Origin: Bradyrhizobium tropiciagri
GTDB taxonomy: Bacteria > Pseudomonadota > Alphaproteobacteria > Rhizobiales > Xanthobacteraceae
Length of the DNA stretch: 64,000 nt
Direction of reading: 5' to 3'
NCBI RefSeq assembly: GCF_018130545.1
Contig: NZ_JAFCKF010000009.1
Location: 310,001-374,000, forward strand
The notes beneath the pieces are model-generated. The model did not search any database, was not told where the DNA came from, and saw only the letters and a program-made list of their open reading frames with translations. The position numbers and the translations under genes are program-made. This document shows positions 34,868 through 44,929 of the stretch, in pieces. Each line of letters starts with the position of its first letter. Position 1 is the stretch's first letter.

Positions 34868-36580
34868 ATGGCGCCCGCGCCTCAGCAAAACTCCTCGGTT
34901 GCCGCGCTCGCCGGCGGTCTCGCCGCGATCGGCATCTGGCGGCTGATGGCGGTCGCCGCACCGCATTTCGGCGCGCTGATCCTGATGCTGCGGACCGAGA
35001 CCGATTTCGGCTCGCGACTCTGCTTCCTGCTGACCTGGGGAATCCTGAACTTCCTGTTCATCGCGCTGCTGCGCCGGCCGGCGTTGTCGGGTGCGCTGTC
35101 GCTGACGCTGGTCGTGGTGCTGGTACTGCTCTCGCGCTTCAAGCACGACGTGGTGCAGATGACCGCGAACTTCGTCGACCTGATGGTGATCGATCGCGAC
35201 ACCGCGGCGTTCCTGCTCACGATCTTTCCGAGCCTGCGCTGGTCGATCATCGGCGCCGGCCTCGTCACGCTGCCTCTGATGTACGCGCTGTGGTGGCTCG
35301 ATCCGTTCCGCATCCGCCGCCTGCCGGCCGCGGCCGCCTGCCTTGCCTGCACCGCCGCACTCTCGGGCTATGCCTTCGCCTGGCCGGATGAAGCCTGGCG
35401 CGGCTATTACGACGACGGCTATCTGTCTAAATTCGCGCGCTCCGGCGTGACCGCGGTGTCCGACTTCGTCGCCTATGGCTTCATGGAGTCGGATCCGAGC
35501 GTGAGCGACCAGCTCAAGATACCGCTGGTCGATGCCTGCCATCCCGCCGGGCGGCGGCCGAACATCATCATGATCCATGATGAATCGAGCTTCGACATCC
35601 GTGCCGCATCCGGCGTCAAGGTTCCGCCGGGCTATGGCAGCCAGTTCAAATCCTATGATGGGATCGAGCGCAAATTCCTGGCCGAGAGCAATGGCGGGCC
35701 GAGCTGGTTCACCGAATACAACGTGCTGGCGGGATTGTCCTCGCGCTCGTTCGGCCGGTTCTCGTATTTCGTCACCCGCATCGCATCGGGCCGGGTCGAA
35801 CGCGGCCTGCCGCTGGCGCTGCGCCGCTGCGGCTACGACACGCTGTCGCTCTATCCGGCGTTCGGCGCCTTCATGAGCGCGCGCAATTTCCAGACGACCA
35901 CCGGCATCCAGCACTTCTACGACGCGCATGATCTGCATGCCAAGGACGTCGAGCCCGACAGCTTCTTCTACGACAAAGCGCTGAACCTGATGGCCGAGCA
36001 GAAGGCGTCCGGCACGCCGCTGTTCACCTTCGTCTATCTCGCCGCCAACCATTTCCCGTGGGAGACCAAGTTCCGGCCAGACCTGCTGCCGTCATGGAAG
36101 CGGCCGGGCAACACGCCGTCGGTCGACGAATATCTGCGCCGGCAGACAATGAGCGCCAACGACTATGCCGGCTTCGTCGCGGCGCTGAAGAAGAAGTTTC
36201 CGGCGCAGCCGTTCCTGATCGTACGCTACGGCGATCATCAGCCGGAGTTCTCGCCGCAGCTGCTCGATCCCGAGCTCGATGAGGCCGGCATCGGCAAGAA
36301 GCTGATGGACTACGATCCGCGCTACTACGCAACTTATTACGCGATCGATGCCATCAACTTCGAACCGGTGAAGAGCCCGGCGGTGATGGACACGATCGAC
36401 GCCGCTTATCTTCCGCTGGTGATCCAGGAAGCCGCCGGCATTCCGCTCGACCCGTCATTCGAGGAGCAGAAGGCGATCATGCTTCGCTGCAACGGCGCGT
36501 TCTATTCCTGCAAGGAAGGCGCGGAAGCGCGCCGCTTCAACCGCCTGTTGATCGACGCCGGGATGATCAAGGGACTTTAG
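34868..36580 (+). CDS. Sulfatase-fold membrane enzyme (LTA synthase/phosphoethanolamine transferase-like)
   Basis: A 570-residue protein with about five N-terminal membrane helices (residues 1-175) and a periplasmic alkaline-phosphatase-fold domain. Metal-site motifs are visible: PNIIMIHDESSFD near residue 225, GGPSWFTEYNVLAGLSS (candidate Thr nucleophile), YLAANHFPWE and RYGDHQPEF near 455. Such enzymes transfer phosphoglycerol or phosphoethanolamine to glycans or lipids. The acceptor is unknown. No clear ribosome site precedes the ATG. Confidence 0.85.
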   Translation: MAPAPQQNSSVAALAGGLAAIGIWRLMAVAAPHFGALILMLRTETDFGSRLCFLLTWGILNFLFIALLRRPALSGALSLTLVVVLVLLSRFKHDVVQMTANFVDLMVIDRDTAAFLLTIFPSLRWSIIGAGLVTLPLMYALWWLDPFRIRRLPAAAACLACTAALSGYAFAWPDEAWRGYYDDGYLSKFARSGVTAVSDFVAYGFMESDPSVSDQLKIPLVDACHPAGRRPNIIMIHDESSFDIRAASGVKVPPGYGSQFKSYDGIERKFLAESNGGPSWFTEYNVLAGLSSRSFGRFSYFVTRIASGRVERGLPLALRRCGYDTLSLYPAFGAFMSARNFQTTTGIQHFYDAHDLHAKDVEPDSFFYDKALNLMAEQKASGTPLFTFVYLAANHFPWETKFRPDLLPSWKRPGNTPSVDEYLRRQTMSANDYAGFVAALKKKFPAQPFLIVRYGDHQPEFSPQLLDPELDEAGIGKKLMDYDPRYYATYYAIDAINFEPVKSPAVMDTIDAAYLPLVIQEAAGIPLDPSFEEQKAIMLRCNGAFYSCKEGAEARRFNRLLIDAGMIKGL

Positions 36581-36756
36581 ACTAACGTCGTTAGACGAAG
36601 GTCGTCGCGCGAAACCGCGAGCATTACTCATTTGTAATTGCCTCGCCGAGATTTCGTCACGATTAGCTCGATGATCGGTCGCGTCGCTGCCACGATGTTC
36701 ATCAGCGCGCAGCGTCAACTCAACCAATCCCGCCCTTCTTGCAGGAGTGTTTGCCC

Positions 36757-37935
36757 ATGCGAGCGCTCGATGTTGCGCGCCTTGTCGCCACCTTCGGACT
36801 TGCTGTTCCCCTCGCCATTTCCTCGGTCCATGCCGCAGAGCCGCCCCACGATATCAAGGGGCTCTACATGATGACGGACTATCCGGCCGTCACCGTCAGG
36901 CCCGGCACCACCTCCAACATCTCGCTGCGCTTGCAGAACTACGATCTCGGTCCGCAGCGCTACAAGCTTTCGGTCGAGGGCGTGCCGAGCGGCTGGACCG
37001 CGACCTTGCTCGGCGGCGGTCAGCCGGTTGCAGCCGCGATGCCCGCGCCCGATTCCAGCGTGCCGCTGCAACTCCGGCTCGACGTGCCCGCGAACGCGTC
37101 GCTCGCCGAGCAGACCTTGACGGTGAAAGCCGAAGGGCAGGGCAGTGAGGCAACGTTGCCGATCGTTGTCGCGCTCGCCAAGGAATTGCCGGCAAAGCTG
37201 ACGGTGTCGTCGAAGCTTCCCGAATTGCGCGGCAGCCCGAAATCGAACTTCGAATATACCCTCACCATCAAGAACGACAGCGGCCGCAATCTGGTGGCAA
37301 GCTTTGCGGCGGCGGCTCCGCAGAACTTCGAGACCTCGTTCACCGAGGCGTATGGCACGCAGGAATTGTCGTCGATCCCGATCGATGCCGGGCAGTCCAA
37401 GGACATCAAGCTCAAGGTGCGGCCGCCGAGCGCGATCGATGCCGGGCATTTCCCGGTCAAGGTCACGGTCAATGCCGAGGATGCGTCGGCGCAGACCGAG
37501 GTGGCGCTCGATGTTGCCGGCCAGCCGCAGCTTCAGCTCTCCGGTCGCGACGGGCTGCTGAGCGCGCGTGCCGTCGCCGCCCAGCAGAGCACGATCCCGG
37601 TCGTCGTCACCAACAGCGGCACCGCGCCGGCCGACAACATCGAGCTTGCCGCGACCGCCCCGAGCGGCTGGAAGGTCACGTTCCAGCCTGCCAAGATCGA
37701 GCGCCTGGTGCCCGGCAAGGACACCGAGGTGCAGGCATTGGTGACGCCGAGCGACAAGTCGCTCGCCGGCGACTATCAGCTCGCGATGCGTGCGACTTCG
37801 CGTGGCGAGACGGCGTCGAGCCAGTTCCGCGTCACCGTGAGCACGTCCACCGTCTGGGGCATGGCCGGCGCCGGCGTGATCGGCGTCGCGCTGTTGCTCA
37901 TGTTGGGTGCGGTTGCGAGGTTTGGACGGCGATGA
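36757..37935 (+). CDS. NEW3 domain-containing, membrane-anchored periplasmic protein
   Basis: A 392-residue protein with a signal peptide (cleavage near VHA-AE), three consecutive beta-sandwich NEW3/CARDB-like repeats (each with an N-x-G-x-ω-like run, for example [12 protein letters not shown] and [15 protein letters not shown]), and a single C-terminal membrane helix (about residues 365-386) followed by RR. The ATG at 36757 follows CAGGAG. It overlaps the ABC ATPase gene by 4 bases, so it is a dedicated extracytoplasmic partner of that transporter. Confidence 0.83.
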   Translation: MRALDVARLVATFGLAVPLAISSVHAAEPPHDIKGLYMMTDYPAVTVRPGTTSNISLRLQNYDLGPQRYKLSVEGVPSGWTATLLGGGQPVAAAMPAPDSSVPLQLRLDVPANASLAEQTLTVKAEGQGSEATLPIVVALAKELPAKLTVSSKLPELRGSPKSNFEYTLTIKNDSGRNLVASFAAAAPQNFETSFTEAYGTQELSSIPIDAGQSKDIKLKVRPPSAIDAGHFPVKVTVNAEDASAQTEVALDVAGQPQLQLSGRDGLLSARAVAAQQSTIPVVVTNSGTAPADNIELAATAPSGWKVTFQPAKIERLVPGKDTEVQALVTPSDKSLAGDYQLAMRATSRGETASSQFRVTVSTSTVWGMAGAGVIGVALLLMLGAVARFGRR

Positions 37936-38918
37936 GCGAGCAGCAGAACAATAGCGCTGCCACGCGGCCGGCGGCCGTCATCGCAGCGCGCGATCTCACC
38001 AAGCGCTACGGCAAGACCAGTGTCGTCGACGCCATCAACTTCGATATCGCCAAGGGCGAGGTGTTCGGGCTGCTCGGCCCGAACGGTGCCGGCAAGACCA
38101 CGACCATCCTGATGATGCTCGGCCTCACCGAGATTTCGGCGGGCCGGGTCAGCGTGCTCGGCTTCGATCCGGCGCGGCAGCCATTGCAGGTCAAGCGGCG
38201 GGTCGGCTATCTGCCCGATGCCGTCGGCTTCTACGACCATCTGACCGCGGTCGAGAACCTCGCCTACGCCGCCAAGCTGATGGGGCTCGCGATGGCCGAG
38301 CGCTCGCGGCGGATCGCGGCGGCACTCACCCGCGTGCGTCTGCTCGACGTCGCGGAGAAGCGGGTTGCGACCTTCTCGCGCGGCATGCGGCAGCGGCTCG
38401 GGCTTGCCGAGATCATCGTCAAGCGTGCCGAGATCGCGATCCTCGACGAGCCGACCTCGGGTCTCGATCCGCAGGCGACGATCGAATTCCTCGACCTGAT
38501 CAGGGAACTGAAAGCCGAGGGCGTCACCGTGCTGCTGTCGTCGCACATGCTCGATCAGGTGCAGCGGGTCTGCGATCGCGTCGCGCTGTTTCGCGCCGGG
38601 AAGATCGCGATGATGGGCTCGGTGGCCGAGCTCTCGGTCCAGGTGCTGGGCGCGGGCTTCGTCGTCGAGGTCGAGGCCGACGGTGCCGGGATTGCGCGGC
38701 GGCTGGCGGCGATCCCGGGCGTTGGCAATGTCGAGACGCTGGCCGACGACCGCTTCCGCATGACCGCCGATCGCGACGTCCGGGCCGATGCCGCGCGCGC
38801 GGTGGTCGCGGCCAACGGCGCGCTGCGGCGGCTCTCGGTCGACGAGCCGAGCCTCGAGGCGATCTACGCCCATTACTTCCAGGCCACCCCATCAGGAGGC
38901 GTGCGCGATGCGGCGTGA
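37932..38918 (+). CDS. ABC transporter ATP-binding protein (ABC-2 exporter type)
   Basis: A 328-residue ATPase: Walker [19 protein letters not shown] near residue 52, signature [13 protein letters not shown] near 148, Walker [15 protein letters not shown] near 168, and a C-terminal extension typical of CcmA/NosF-like ATPases. It pairs with the downstream ABC-2 permease, whose ATG lies 11 bases inside this gene's end. Together with the NEW3 protein it forms a three-gene export system. Substrate unknown. Confidence 0.92.
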   Translation: MSEQQNNSAATRPAAVIAARDLTKRYGKTSVVDAINFDIAKGEVFGLLGPNGAGKTTTILMMLGLTEISAGRVSVLGFDPARQPLQVKRRVGYLPDAVGFYDHLTAVENLAYAAKLMGLAMAERSRRIAAALTRVRLLDVAEKRVATFSRGMRQRLGLAEIIVKRAEIAILDEPTSGLDPQATIEFLDLIRELKAEGVTVLLSSHMLDQVQRVCDRVALFRAGKIAMMGSVAELSVQVLGAGFVVEVEADGAGIARRLAAIPGVGNVETLADDRFRMTADRDVRADAARAVVAANGALRRLSVDEPSLEAIYAHYFQATPSGGVRDAA

Positions 38919-39870
38919 AGGTTCAGCATTCCAGGGGGTCGGGGCGGTCTTCGTCAAGGAGCTGTCGGACAACATTTCGAGCGTCCGCATGCTGATGCTC
39001 GAGCTTCTGATCGTGCTGACCGCGATGGCGGCGCTCTACGAGGCGATCACCGCGCTGCGCCAGAACACCGCGGAGGATCCATTCCTGCTGCTGCGGCTGT
39101 TCACGGTGAGCCAGGCGCCGCTGCCGTCGTTTGTCGCCGTCCTCGGGTTCCTGATCCCGCTGATGGCGATCGGGCTCGGCTTCGATCTGATCAACAGCGA
39201 ACACAACCGACGCACGCTGTCGCGGATCCTGGCGCAGCCGATCTACCGCGATGCGCTGCTGCTCGGCAAATATCTCGCCGGGCTCGCGACGATCGCGATC
39301 AGCCTGACCGCGCTGTGGCTGCTGGTGATCGGGCTCGGCCTGATCTTCCTCGGCGTGCCGCCGGGCGGCGAGGAGATCGCCCGCTCGCTCGCCTTCCTGG
39401 TCATCGCGGTCTTCTATGCCGGGGTCTGGCTGTCGCTCGCGATGCTGCTCTCGATCGTGTTTCGCTCGCCGGCGACCGCGGCATTGGTCGCGCTCGGGGT
39501 CTGGCTGTTTCTGACGGTGCTGTGGCCGATGCTGGCGCCGGCGATCGCGCAAGCCATCGTGCCACCCGATCCGCGCTTTGCCGCGCTTGGGCTCGATACG
39601 CCGGGCACCGTGATCTGGACCCAGCTGTTGCAGCGCTTCTCGCCAAACGATCTGTTCGGCGAGGCGATGCTGGCGGTGTTGTCGCCGACCACGCGCACGC
39701 TCGGCCCGGTGTTTCTCGACCAGATCCGCGGCGCGGTGATGGGCGCCCCGCTGCCGTTCGGGCAGAGCGTGATGATCGCCTGGCCGCAGACGGTCGGGCT
39801 GATTGCCTGCACGATCGTGCTGTTCGTCGCGGGCTACGTCCTGTTCCAGCGCCAGGAGGTCAGGGCGTAA
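38908..39870 (+). CDS. ABC-2 type transporter permease
   Basis: A 320-residue membrane protein with six main helices and an N-terminal [20 protein letters not shown] segment like NosY and other ABC-2 permeases. A larger periplasmic loop lies between helices 1 and 2 and another near residues 215-285. The ATG at 38908 overlaps the ATPase gene. The longer frame from 38788 is a shadow of that gene. It is convergent with the osmoprotectant genes, with a 13-base gap. Confidence 0.88.
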   Translation: MRREGSAFQGVGAVFVKELSDNISSVRMLMLELLIVLTAMAALYEAITALRQNTAEDPFLLLRLFTVSQAPLPSFVAVLGFLIPLMAIGLGFDLINSEHNRRTLSRILAQPIYRDALLLGKYLAGLATIAISLTALWLLVIGLGLIFLGVPPGGEEIARSLAFLVIAVFYAGVWLSLAMLLSIVFRSPATAALVALGVWLFLTVLWPMLAPAIAQAIVPPDPRFAALGLDTPGTVIWTQLLQRFSPNDLFGEAMLAVLSPTTRTLGPVFLDQIRGAVMGAPLPFGQSVMIAWPQTVGLIACTIVLFVAGYVLFQRQEVRA

Positions 39871-39883
39871 GTGAGACGGCCGC

Positions 39884-41443
39884 TCAGCGCGGCCCGATCT
39901 TCTCCCACAGCCAACGCGCGACGGCATCGGGCGACGACGATGCGTCATTGCCCGATGCGCGCAGATTCGCCTCGCGCATCGCTGCGATGTCGATCTTGCC
40001 GAGCAGCGGCCGCAGCGCCGTCTTGAAGGTCTCGTCGTCGCCCCGCTTCGGCGACAGCAGCACGATCGCGTCGTAGGGCGGGATGGCATGCCTGTTGTCC
40101 TCGAGCGCGACGAGGTCGTATTTCGCGATCAGCCCGTCGCTGGTGTAGCCCGCGATGACGTCGACCTCGCCAGAGGCGACCGCGGCATACATGAAATCCG
40201 GCTGCATCTGGCGCTGGGCGCGGAATGTCAGCCCGTAGGTCTTCTGGATGCCGGCCCATTCCGGCCGCGAGAAGAATTCATAGTCGCCGGCGATCGACAT
40301 CGTCGCGGCGCGCGATGCCAGGTCGGCGATCGAATGGATGCCGAGTTCATCGGCGCGCTTCCTCGGCATCACCAGGGCATAGGCATTTTCGAAGCCGAGC
40401 TCGCCGAACAGCGAGATGTTCTGCTTGGCCAGCGTCGTTTTCAGCTCGTTCAGCAGCTCGGTACGCGGCCTGATGTCGGTGTGGTGGAACTGGTTGGCCC
40501 ACAGCGTGCCGGAATAGTCGACATAGACGTCGATATCGCCCGATGCGAGCGCGTCGAAGATCACGTTGGAGCCGAGGCCGGCGCGGGTTGTGGCCGACAG
40601 ATCGGCCGCTTGCAGCCGCTGCGCGATCAGGGCCGACAGCACATATTGCTCGGTGAAGGTCTTGGCACCGACGACGTAGCGCGCATGCGGACGTGCGAGC
40701 GCGGGCACCAGCGTCGCCGCGATCAGGGCGGCAATGCCGAGCCCGCCGAGCGCCGTCCGGATCCGACTGCGATTGCGCAGGCCGTTCTCGATCAACGCCA
40801 GCAACTGGTCGACGACAAGCGCGAGCGCGGCGGCGGCGAAGCAGCCGAACAGCACGAACACCCAGTTCTGGGTCTGCAGCCCCGCGAAGATATAGTTGCC
40901 GAGGCTGGTCTGGCCGATCGGCGTCGACAGTGTCGCTGTGCCGATCACCCACACTGCGGCGGTGCGGATTCCCGCCATCATCACCGGCAGCGCCAGCGGC
41001 AGCTCGACCATGGTGAGCGATTGCCGCGGCGTCATGCCGACGCCCTCGGCGGCCTCCAGTACCGCGGGATCGACGCCCGAAAGGCCGGTGATGGTGTTGC
41101 GCAGCACCGGCAGCATCGAATAGAGCGCGAGCGCCAGCACCGCCGGCAGGAAGCCGAAGGCGGAGAAGCTGAAGCCGAGCCATGCCGCGGTCACAGCCGC
41201 GAGCGCCAACAGCAGCGGATAGAACAATGCGAGCAGCGCGAGACCCGGTACGGTCTGCACGATGCTGGCGAGCCCGAGCAGGGCGGTGCGCAGCACCGGC
41301 CGGTTGCGCGCGACGATCGCGAGCGGCAGGCTGATCAGCAGCCCAAGCGCAAGCGCTGACACACTGACCCGCACGTGACTGCCGAGATAGTCAGGCAGAT
41401 GGGAAAGCGCTTCGCTCCAGCGTGGATCGGCGGTCAGGTTCAT
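39884..41443 (-). CDS. Osmoprotectant ABC transporter, fused permease and substrate-binding protein
   Basis: A 519-residue fusion. Residues about 1-210 are an OpuB/OpuA-type permease with five to six helices and the EAA-like loop GVDPAVLEAAEGVGMTPRQSL; residues about 235-519 are an OpuAC-type binding domain (VVGAKTFTEQYVLSALIAQRL, YVDYSGTLWANQF, ASGEVDVIAGYTSDG). Such fusions import glycine betaine, choline or carnitine. The start overlaps the ATPase stop by 4 bases. Being fused, the receptor is tethered to the membrane. Confidence 0.9.
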   Translation of the reverse strand: MNLTADPRWSEALSHLPDYLGSHVRVSVSALALGLLISLPLAIVARNRPVLRTALLGLASIVQTVPGLALLALFYPLLLALAAVTAAWLGFSFSAFGFLPAVLALALYSMLPVLRNTITGLSGVDPAVLEAAEGVGMTPRQSLTMVELPLALPVMMAGIRTAAVWVIGTATLSTPIGQTSLGNYIFAGLQTQNWVFVLFGCFAAAALALVVDQLLALIENGLRNRSRIRTALGGLGIAALIAATLVPALARPHARYVVGAKTFTEQYVLSALIAQRLQAADLSATTRAGLGSNVIFDALASGDIDVYVDYSGTLWANQFHHTDIRPRTELLNELKTTLAKQNISLFGELGFENAYALVMPRKRADELGIHSIADLASRAATMSIAGDYEFFSRPEWAGIQKTYGLTFRAQRQMQPDFMYAAVASGEVDVIAGYTSDGLIAKYDLVALEDNRHAIPPYDAIVLLSPKRGDDETFKTALRPLLGKIDIAAMREANLRASGNDASSSPDAVARWLWEKIGPR

Positions 41444-42228
41444 GCCGTTCCGTCCCGCGGCAGCAATGCGCCAAGGCGCTCCGCCTGTCGTCGCGGTGTG
41501 CGCATGAGTTCGCCGACATAGGCGTCGGTGCTGGCCGAGAGGTCCGCCGGCGTACCCTGGGCCAGCAGCCGGCCGCCATGCATGACGGCGACGCGATCGG
41601 CCAGCAGCAACGCCTCGGTCATGTCGTGGGTGATCATGATTGTGGTCAGGCCAAGCTCGCGGTGCAGCGTTCGATAGTCGTCGCCGAGCGCGTCGCGGGT
41701 GAGTGGATCGAGCGCGCCGAACGGCTCGTCCATCAGCACGATGCGCGGCTTCGCAGCCAGCGCACGCGCGACGCCGACGCGTTGACGCTGGCCGCCGGAG
41801 AGCTCGTGGGGGAGACGGTCGCGATATTGCGCGCGGTCGAGCCGCACGAGATCGAGCAGTTCGTCGACGCGCGCCGCAATATCCGCTTGCGGCCAGCCGA
41901 GCAGCTTCGGCGTGATGCCGATATTGCCGGCGACGGTGAGATGCGGAAACAGCCCGCCGCTCTGGAAGACATAGCCGATGCGGCGGCGCAGCAGGATGGG
42001 GTCGATCCGGCTGACATCTTCGCCCTCGACGGAGATCCGGCCGCGGTCGGCTTCGATCAGGCGGTTGGCAAGCCTGAGCAGCGTCGTTTTGCCGGAGCCC
42101 GAGCCGCCGACAATTGCCAGGAATTCGCCCGCGGCCACGTCAAGCGAGACATCGTCGACCGCCACCACGCGACCATTGTTAAAGCTCTTGCCGACATGCG
42201 CGTAGGCAATCAGCGGCGTTGCAGGCAT
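41440..42228 (-). CDS. Osmoprotectant ABC transporter ATP-binding protein
   Basis: A 262-residue ATPase with Walker A IVGGSGSGKTTLLRLANRL near residue 39, signature LSGGQRQRVGVARAL near 143 and Walker B IVLMDEPFGALDP near 163, plus the ITHDMTEALLLADR H-loop. It lacks the CBS domains of OpuAA-type ATPases, so osmosensing by CBS is absent here. It is the first gene of the operon and energises the fused permease/receptor. Confidence 0.92.
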   Translation of the reverse strand: MPATPLIAYAHVGKSFNNGRVVAVDDVSLDVAAGEFLAIVGGSGSGKTTLLRLANRLIEADRGRISVEGEDVSRIDPILLRRRIGYVFQSGGLFPHLTVAGNIGITPKLLGWPQADIAARVDELLDLVRLDRAQYRDRLPHELSGGQRQRVGVARALAAKPRIVLMDEPFGALDPLTRDALGDDYRTLHRELGLTTIMITHDMTEALLLADRVAVMHGGRLLAQGTPADLSASTDAYVGELMRTPRRQAERLGALLPRDGTA

Positions 42229-42384
42229 TCCAGGGCGACCTCAGTCTCACTATCGTGAACGACAGTGATAGCCCATAAATTGGACTTTGACTCGAGGTGC
42301 ACGCGCCTGCATCACGTGGTTTCGCAGGCTGTTCCAATCGGACCCTTGAAGTGGATCAGCCCCTTTCGGGGCTGTGAGCACACA

Positions 42385-42600
42385 TCACACTTCGTTCTTG
42401 GGGACGTATTTACCCATGATGCACTTATAACTTTGCAGGTGCCATTCGTGATACGGCCCCTTGGCGAGCCAGTCTGCGATGCCGATTTGGGCATTCGTAG
42501 CGCAGGCGCCCATGGTGATGCCGGATTGGTCGCTGTTGGTGACGACCTTTTCCATGCAGAGCTGAGCATTGCAGAGGATGGCAACGAGCGTAACAAGCAT
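42385..42600 (-). CDS. Hypothetical small secreted or membrane protein
   Basis: A 71-residue protein starting MLVTLVAILCNAQLCMEKVV, with a short hydrophobic N-terminus that could be a signal peptide, then SDQSGITMGACATNAQIGIADW and ending SYKCIMGKYVPKNEV. Four cysteines are spread along it. I recognise no family. The stretch is clearly less GC-rich than its neighbours. A hairpin CAGCCCC-TTTC-GGGGCTG at 42357-42374 follows its stop. The start is uncertain; an in-frame ATG at 42648 exists. The rest of 42229-42830 shows no other gene that I can support. Confidence 0.5.
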   Translation of the reverse strand: MLVTLVAILCNAQLCMEKVVTNSDQSGITMGACATNAQIGIADWLAKGPYHEWHLQSYKCIMGKYVPKNEV

Positions 42601-42830
42601 GATGGTCTTTATCCGTAGAATTAACCCGGTCTGAGTCGAATCATGCACGGTTCATGCCACTATCAGTGGCCCGGGCATGTTCGCCCGCAACACCGGGAAA
42701 GTACCGCCGGAGCCATTCGTCGCGCCCGTCAGCGCGTAGCCGCACGTCGGCAGATACGCTATACTCGTTGCCCAACTACGGCGTGAGATCGGGGCTAACG
42801 AAGAAGGTTGCGCGGTCGGGGGCTGCATCG

Positions 42831-43667
42831 ATGATGACGTTACCTGAGTTGGCGGCAGGTGCTTTGGAGAAGTTTTTCGCCACCCATGTCAGCCGCACCT
42901 TCGGGGCTTCGCAGGCGCGCTTCGGCGAACTGCTGCCGGCCGCCGCGCGGATCGCGCTGGAATGCATCGGCAACAGCGATGCGCTCTACCACAATGTCGA
43001 GCATACGATGCTGGTCACGCTCGCCGGGCACGACATCATCCGCGGTCGCGCGCTGCACACCCACGTCACCGCGGAGGATTACACCCACACCATCATCGCC
43101 TGCCTGACGCACGATATCGGCTATGTGCGCGGCCTGCTGAAAGGCGATGGACCGGATGGTTACGTCATTGATGCCGCCGGCAACAAGGTGGTGCTGCCGC
43201 GCGGCTCGTCGGATGCCGGCCTGATGCCGTACCATGTCGACCGCTCGAAGCTGTATGTGCTCGACAGGCTCGAGGCCGTGCTTCCGCTTGATCGCGAGCG
43301 CGTCGCGCGCAACATTGAGGGCACGCGGTTTCCGGCGCCCGAAGGCCAGCAATATGACGATGAGGCGGCGATCGTCCGGGCGGCCGATTTCATCGGGCAG
43401 CTCGGCGATCCCAACTACATCAGGAAGGCCAACGCGCTCTATCACGAGTTCGAGGAAGTCGGCATCAACCGCCAGCTTGGTTATGAATCGCCGGCCGATA
43501 TCGTCGATCGCTATCCGCAATTCTACTGGAACATGGTTGCGCCGCACATCCAGGGCGCCATCAACTGTTTGAACATGACGGCAAGCGGCCGCCAGTGGAT
43601 CGCCAACCTCTACAGCAACGTGTTCCGCGCCGAGCGCGAAGTGACCTTGTCCGGCCCGCAAATCTGA
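42831..43667 (+). CDS. HD domain-containing protein
   Basis: A 278-residue protein with metal-binding residues of an HD phosphohydrolase: YHNVEHTMLVTLAGHDIIRG near residue 56-75 and CLTHDIGYVRGLLKGDG near 90-106, followed later by EAAIVRAADFIGQLGD, which supplies the last acidic ligand. The length and HNxEHT...HDxGY spacing resemble metal-dependent phosphodiesterases. Substrate is unknown. The two ATGs at 42831 and 42834 are both possible starts, and no ribosome site stands out. Confidence 0.8.
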   Translation: MMTLPELAAGALEKFFATHVSRTFGASQARFGELLPAAARIALECIGNSDALYHNVEHTMLVTLAGHDIIRGRALHTHVTAEDYTHTIIACLTHDIGYVRGLLKGDGPDGYVIDAAGNKVVLPRGSSDAGLMPYHVDRSKLYVLDRLEAVLPLDRERVARNIEGTRFPAPEGQQYDDEAAIVRAADFIGQLGDPNYIRKANALYHEFEEVGINRQLGYESPADIVDRYPQFYWNMVAPHIQGAINCLNMTASGRQWIANLYSNVFRAEREVTLSGPQI

Positions 43668-43792
43668 CGCAAGGCGCCGACGCCGCGGCCTTTCAGCACG
43701 GGCTGTGCTGCATCCACCGCTCGGTTGCGGGCTCTCCACATTTAGGCCTGCTTCGGCGTTGCACAGTCCGTGGAAATCAGCGACCTTGGGCC

Positions 43793-44503
43793 ATGGACTT
43801 CCCGATTGACCCCGTTTTCCGCCGCTTCAGCATGATCTCCCGTTTCGCTCAATTGATTGCGGCTGCCGTCGTCTGCTGGCCCGCGCTCGCGGGTGCCGCC
43901 GGTCCGGTCTATGATGTCGATCTGTACGCGCTGATGTCCGGCACCTGCCGCAACGTCACCGTTGCGGGCCGCAGCTATACCTGCAAGGCGGTCGCGTATT
44001 TCCACACCCTGCGCGGCCGTTCCGAATTCACCGTGGTGCTCGACGATCCTGCCGACAAGAGCCACATCGTCTCGTTCTCCGGCGAGAGCAGCGAGCGCAC
44101 CCAGGACAATCTGTTCGAGCTCTCGGTCGACCGCATGTTGCTGAAGTCGAGTGACCGCCCGCGTGTCGACGGCCTGCCGGTGCCGCTGGTCGAGATGTCG
44201 ACAGGCTCCTGCCGTCAGATCGGCAGCTTCATCACGCGGCAGGTGTCCAGCATCACCTGCGCTGCTACCGACCAGAACGGCAAGAAGTACGAGCTGAGCT
44301 TCGAGTCGGACGGAACGCCGATGACGTTGCGCCGGTTGCGGCAATCGGCGCTGCCGTCCGAACGGCTACGGGCGCGCCAGATCGCGCAGCTCGAATGCCG
44401 CCTCAAGGCGCGCGCCGCGCAGGTGCTGCCGCGGGACACGACCGCCTTCTTGATCCGTTGTCTCGGTGAAGGCGACGGCAAGCCAGCCGACGAACAGCGA
44501 TAG
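43793..44503 (+). CDS. Hypothetical secreted protein
   Basis: A 236-residue protein. A hydrophobic signal segment (MISRFAQLIAAAVVCWPALA, cleaved near GAAG) is preceded by 13 residues if the first ATG is used; an ATG at 43832 would start exactly at the signal peptide and is a good alternative. The mature part has three cysteine pairs (CRNVTVAGRSYTC, CRQIGSFITRQVSSITC, CRLKARAAQVLPRDTTAFLIRC-like positions) that suggest disulfides. I recognise no family. It precedes two small DUF3551 genes. Confidence 0.7.
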   Translation: MDFPIDPVFRRFSMISRFAQLIAAAVVCWPALAGAAGPVYDVDLYALMSGTCRNVTVAGRSYTCKAVAYFHTLRGRSEFTVVLDDPADKSHIVSFSGESSERTQDNLFELSVDRMLLKSSDRPRVDGLPVPLVEMSTGSCRQIGSFITRQVSSITCAATDQNGKKYELSFESDGTPMTLRRLRQSALPSERLRARQIAQLECRLKARAAQVLPRDTTAFLIRCLGEGDGKPADEQR

Positions 44504-44538
44504 CCGTGTGGCCCGCGTTCAGGCTCGAGGAGACCGCG

Positions 44539-44811
44539 ATGCGCTTGACATTCTTCATCGTCGCCGCGATCGGTGTCGGCATTGCCGGGCCTGCTGCCGC
44601 GCAGATGTATGATCCGAACTATCCGGTGTGCCTGGAGGTCTATGGCGGCAGGCTGACGCCGGAATACATCGATTGCAGCTACACCTCGCTTCCGCAGTGC
44701 CAGGCAACGGCCTCGGGGCGCGCGGCGACATGCTCGGTCAATCCATTCTACAAAGGTCCGAAAAAGCCGCCCAGGGAGCGAGGGCAAAGACAACGTCAGC
44801 CCGCCAGCTAG
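44539..44811 (+). CDS. DUF3551 family small secreted protein
   Basis: A 90-residue protein with signal peptide MRLTFFIVAAIGVGIAGPAAA and a short cysteine-containing mature part: YDPNYPVCLEVYGG, YIDCSYTSLPQCQATASGR and CSVNPFY. This is the DUF3551 pattern, abundant in Bradyrhizobium, with no known function. GAGGAG precedes the ATG at 44539. The C-terminal tail is basic (KKPPRERGQRQRQ). A paralog follows at 44930. Confidence 0.85.
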   Translation: MRLTFFIVAAIGVGIAGPAAAQMYDPNYPVCLEVYGGRLTPEYIDCSYTSLPQCQATASGRAATCSVNPFYKGPKKPPRERGQRQRQPAS

Positions 44812-44929
44812 CCCGTTCACGCAACGGCGCATCGCGTGCCTGTGATCGGCTGCATGGCGGTCCCGTCGGCCCTGCTGTTGACTAACTCCAGCAGTTGTGA
44901 GGAAACCTTGCAATGCCGAGGAGAGACCG

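Noticed and set aside
40088-41359. 423-codon plus-strand frame across the osmoprotectant permease fusion
   Set aside because: Arg/Gln/His-rich shadow of a gene with clear permease and receptor motifs.
42265-42618. 117-codon plus-strand frame in the gap before the HD gene
   Set aside because: The opposite-strand frame has a signal-like N-terminus and a more protein-like composition; the plus-strand product shows no domain and no ribosome site.
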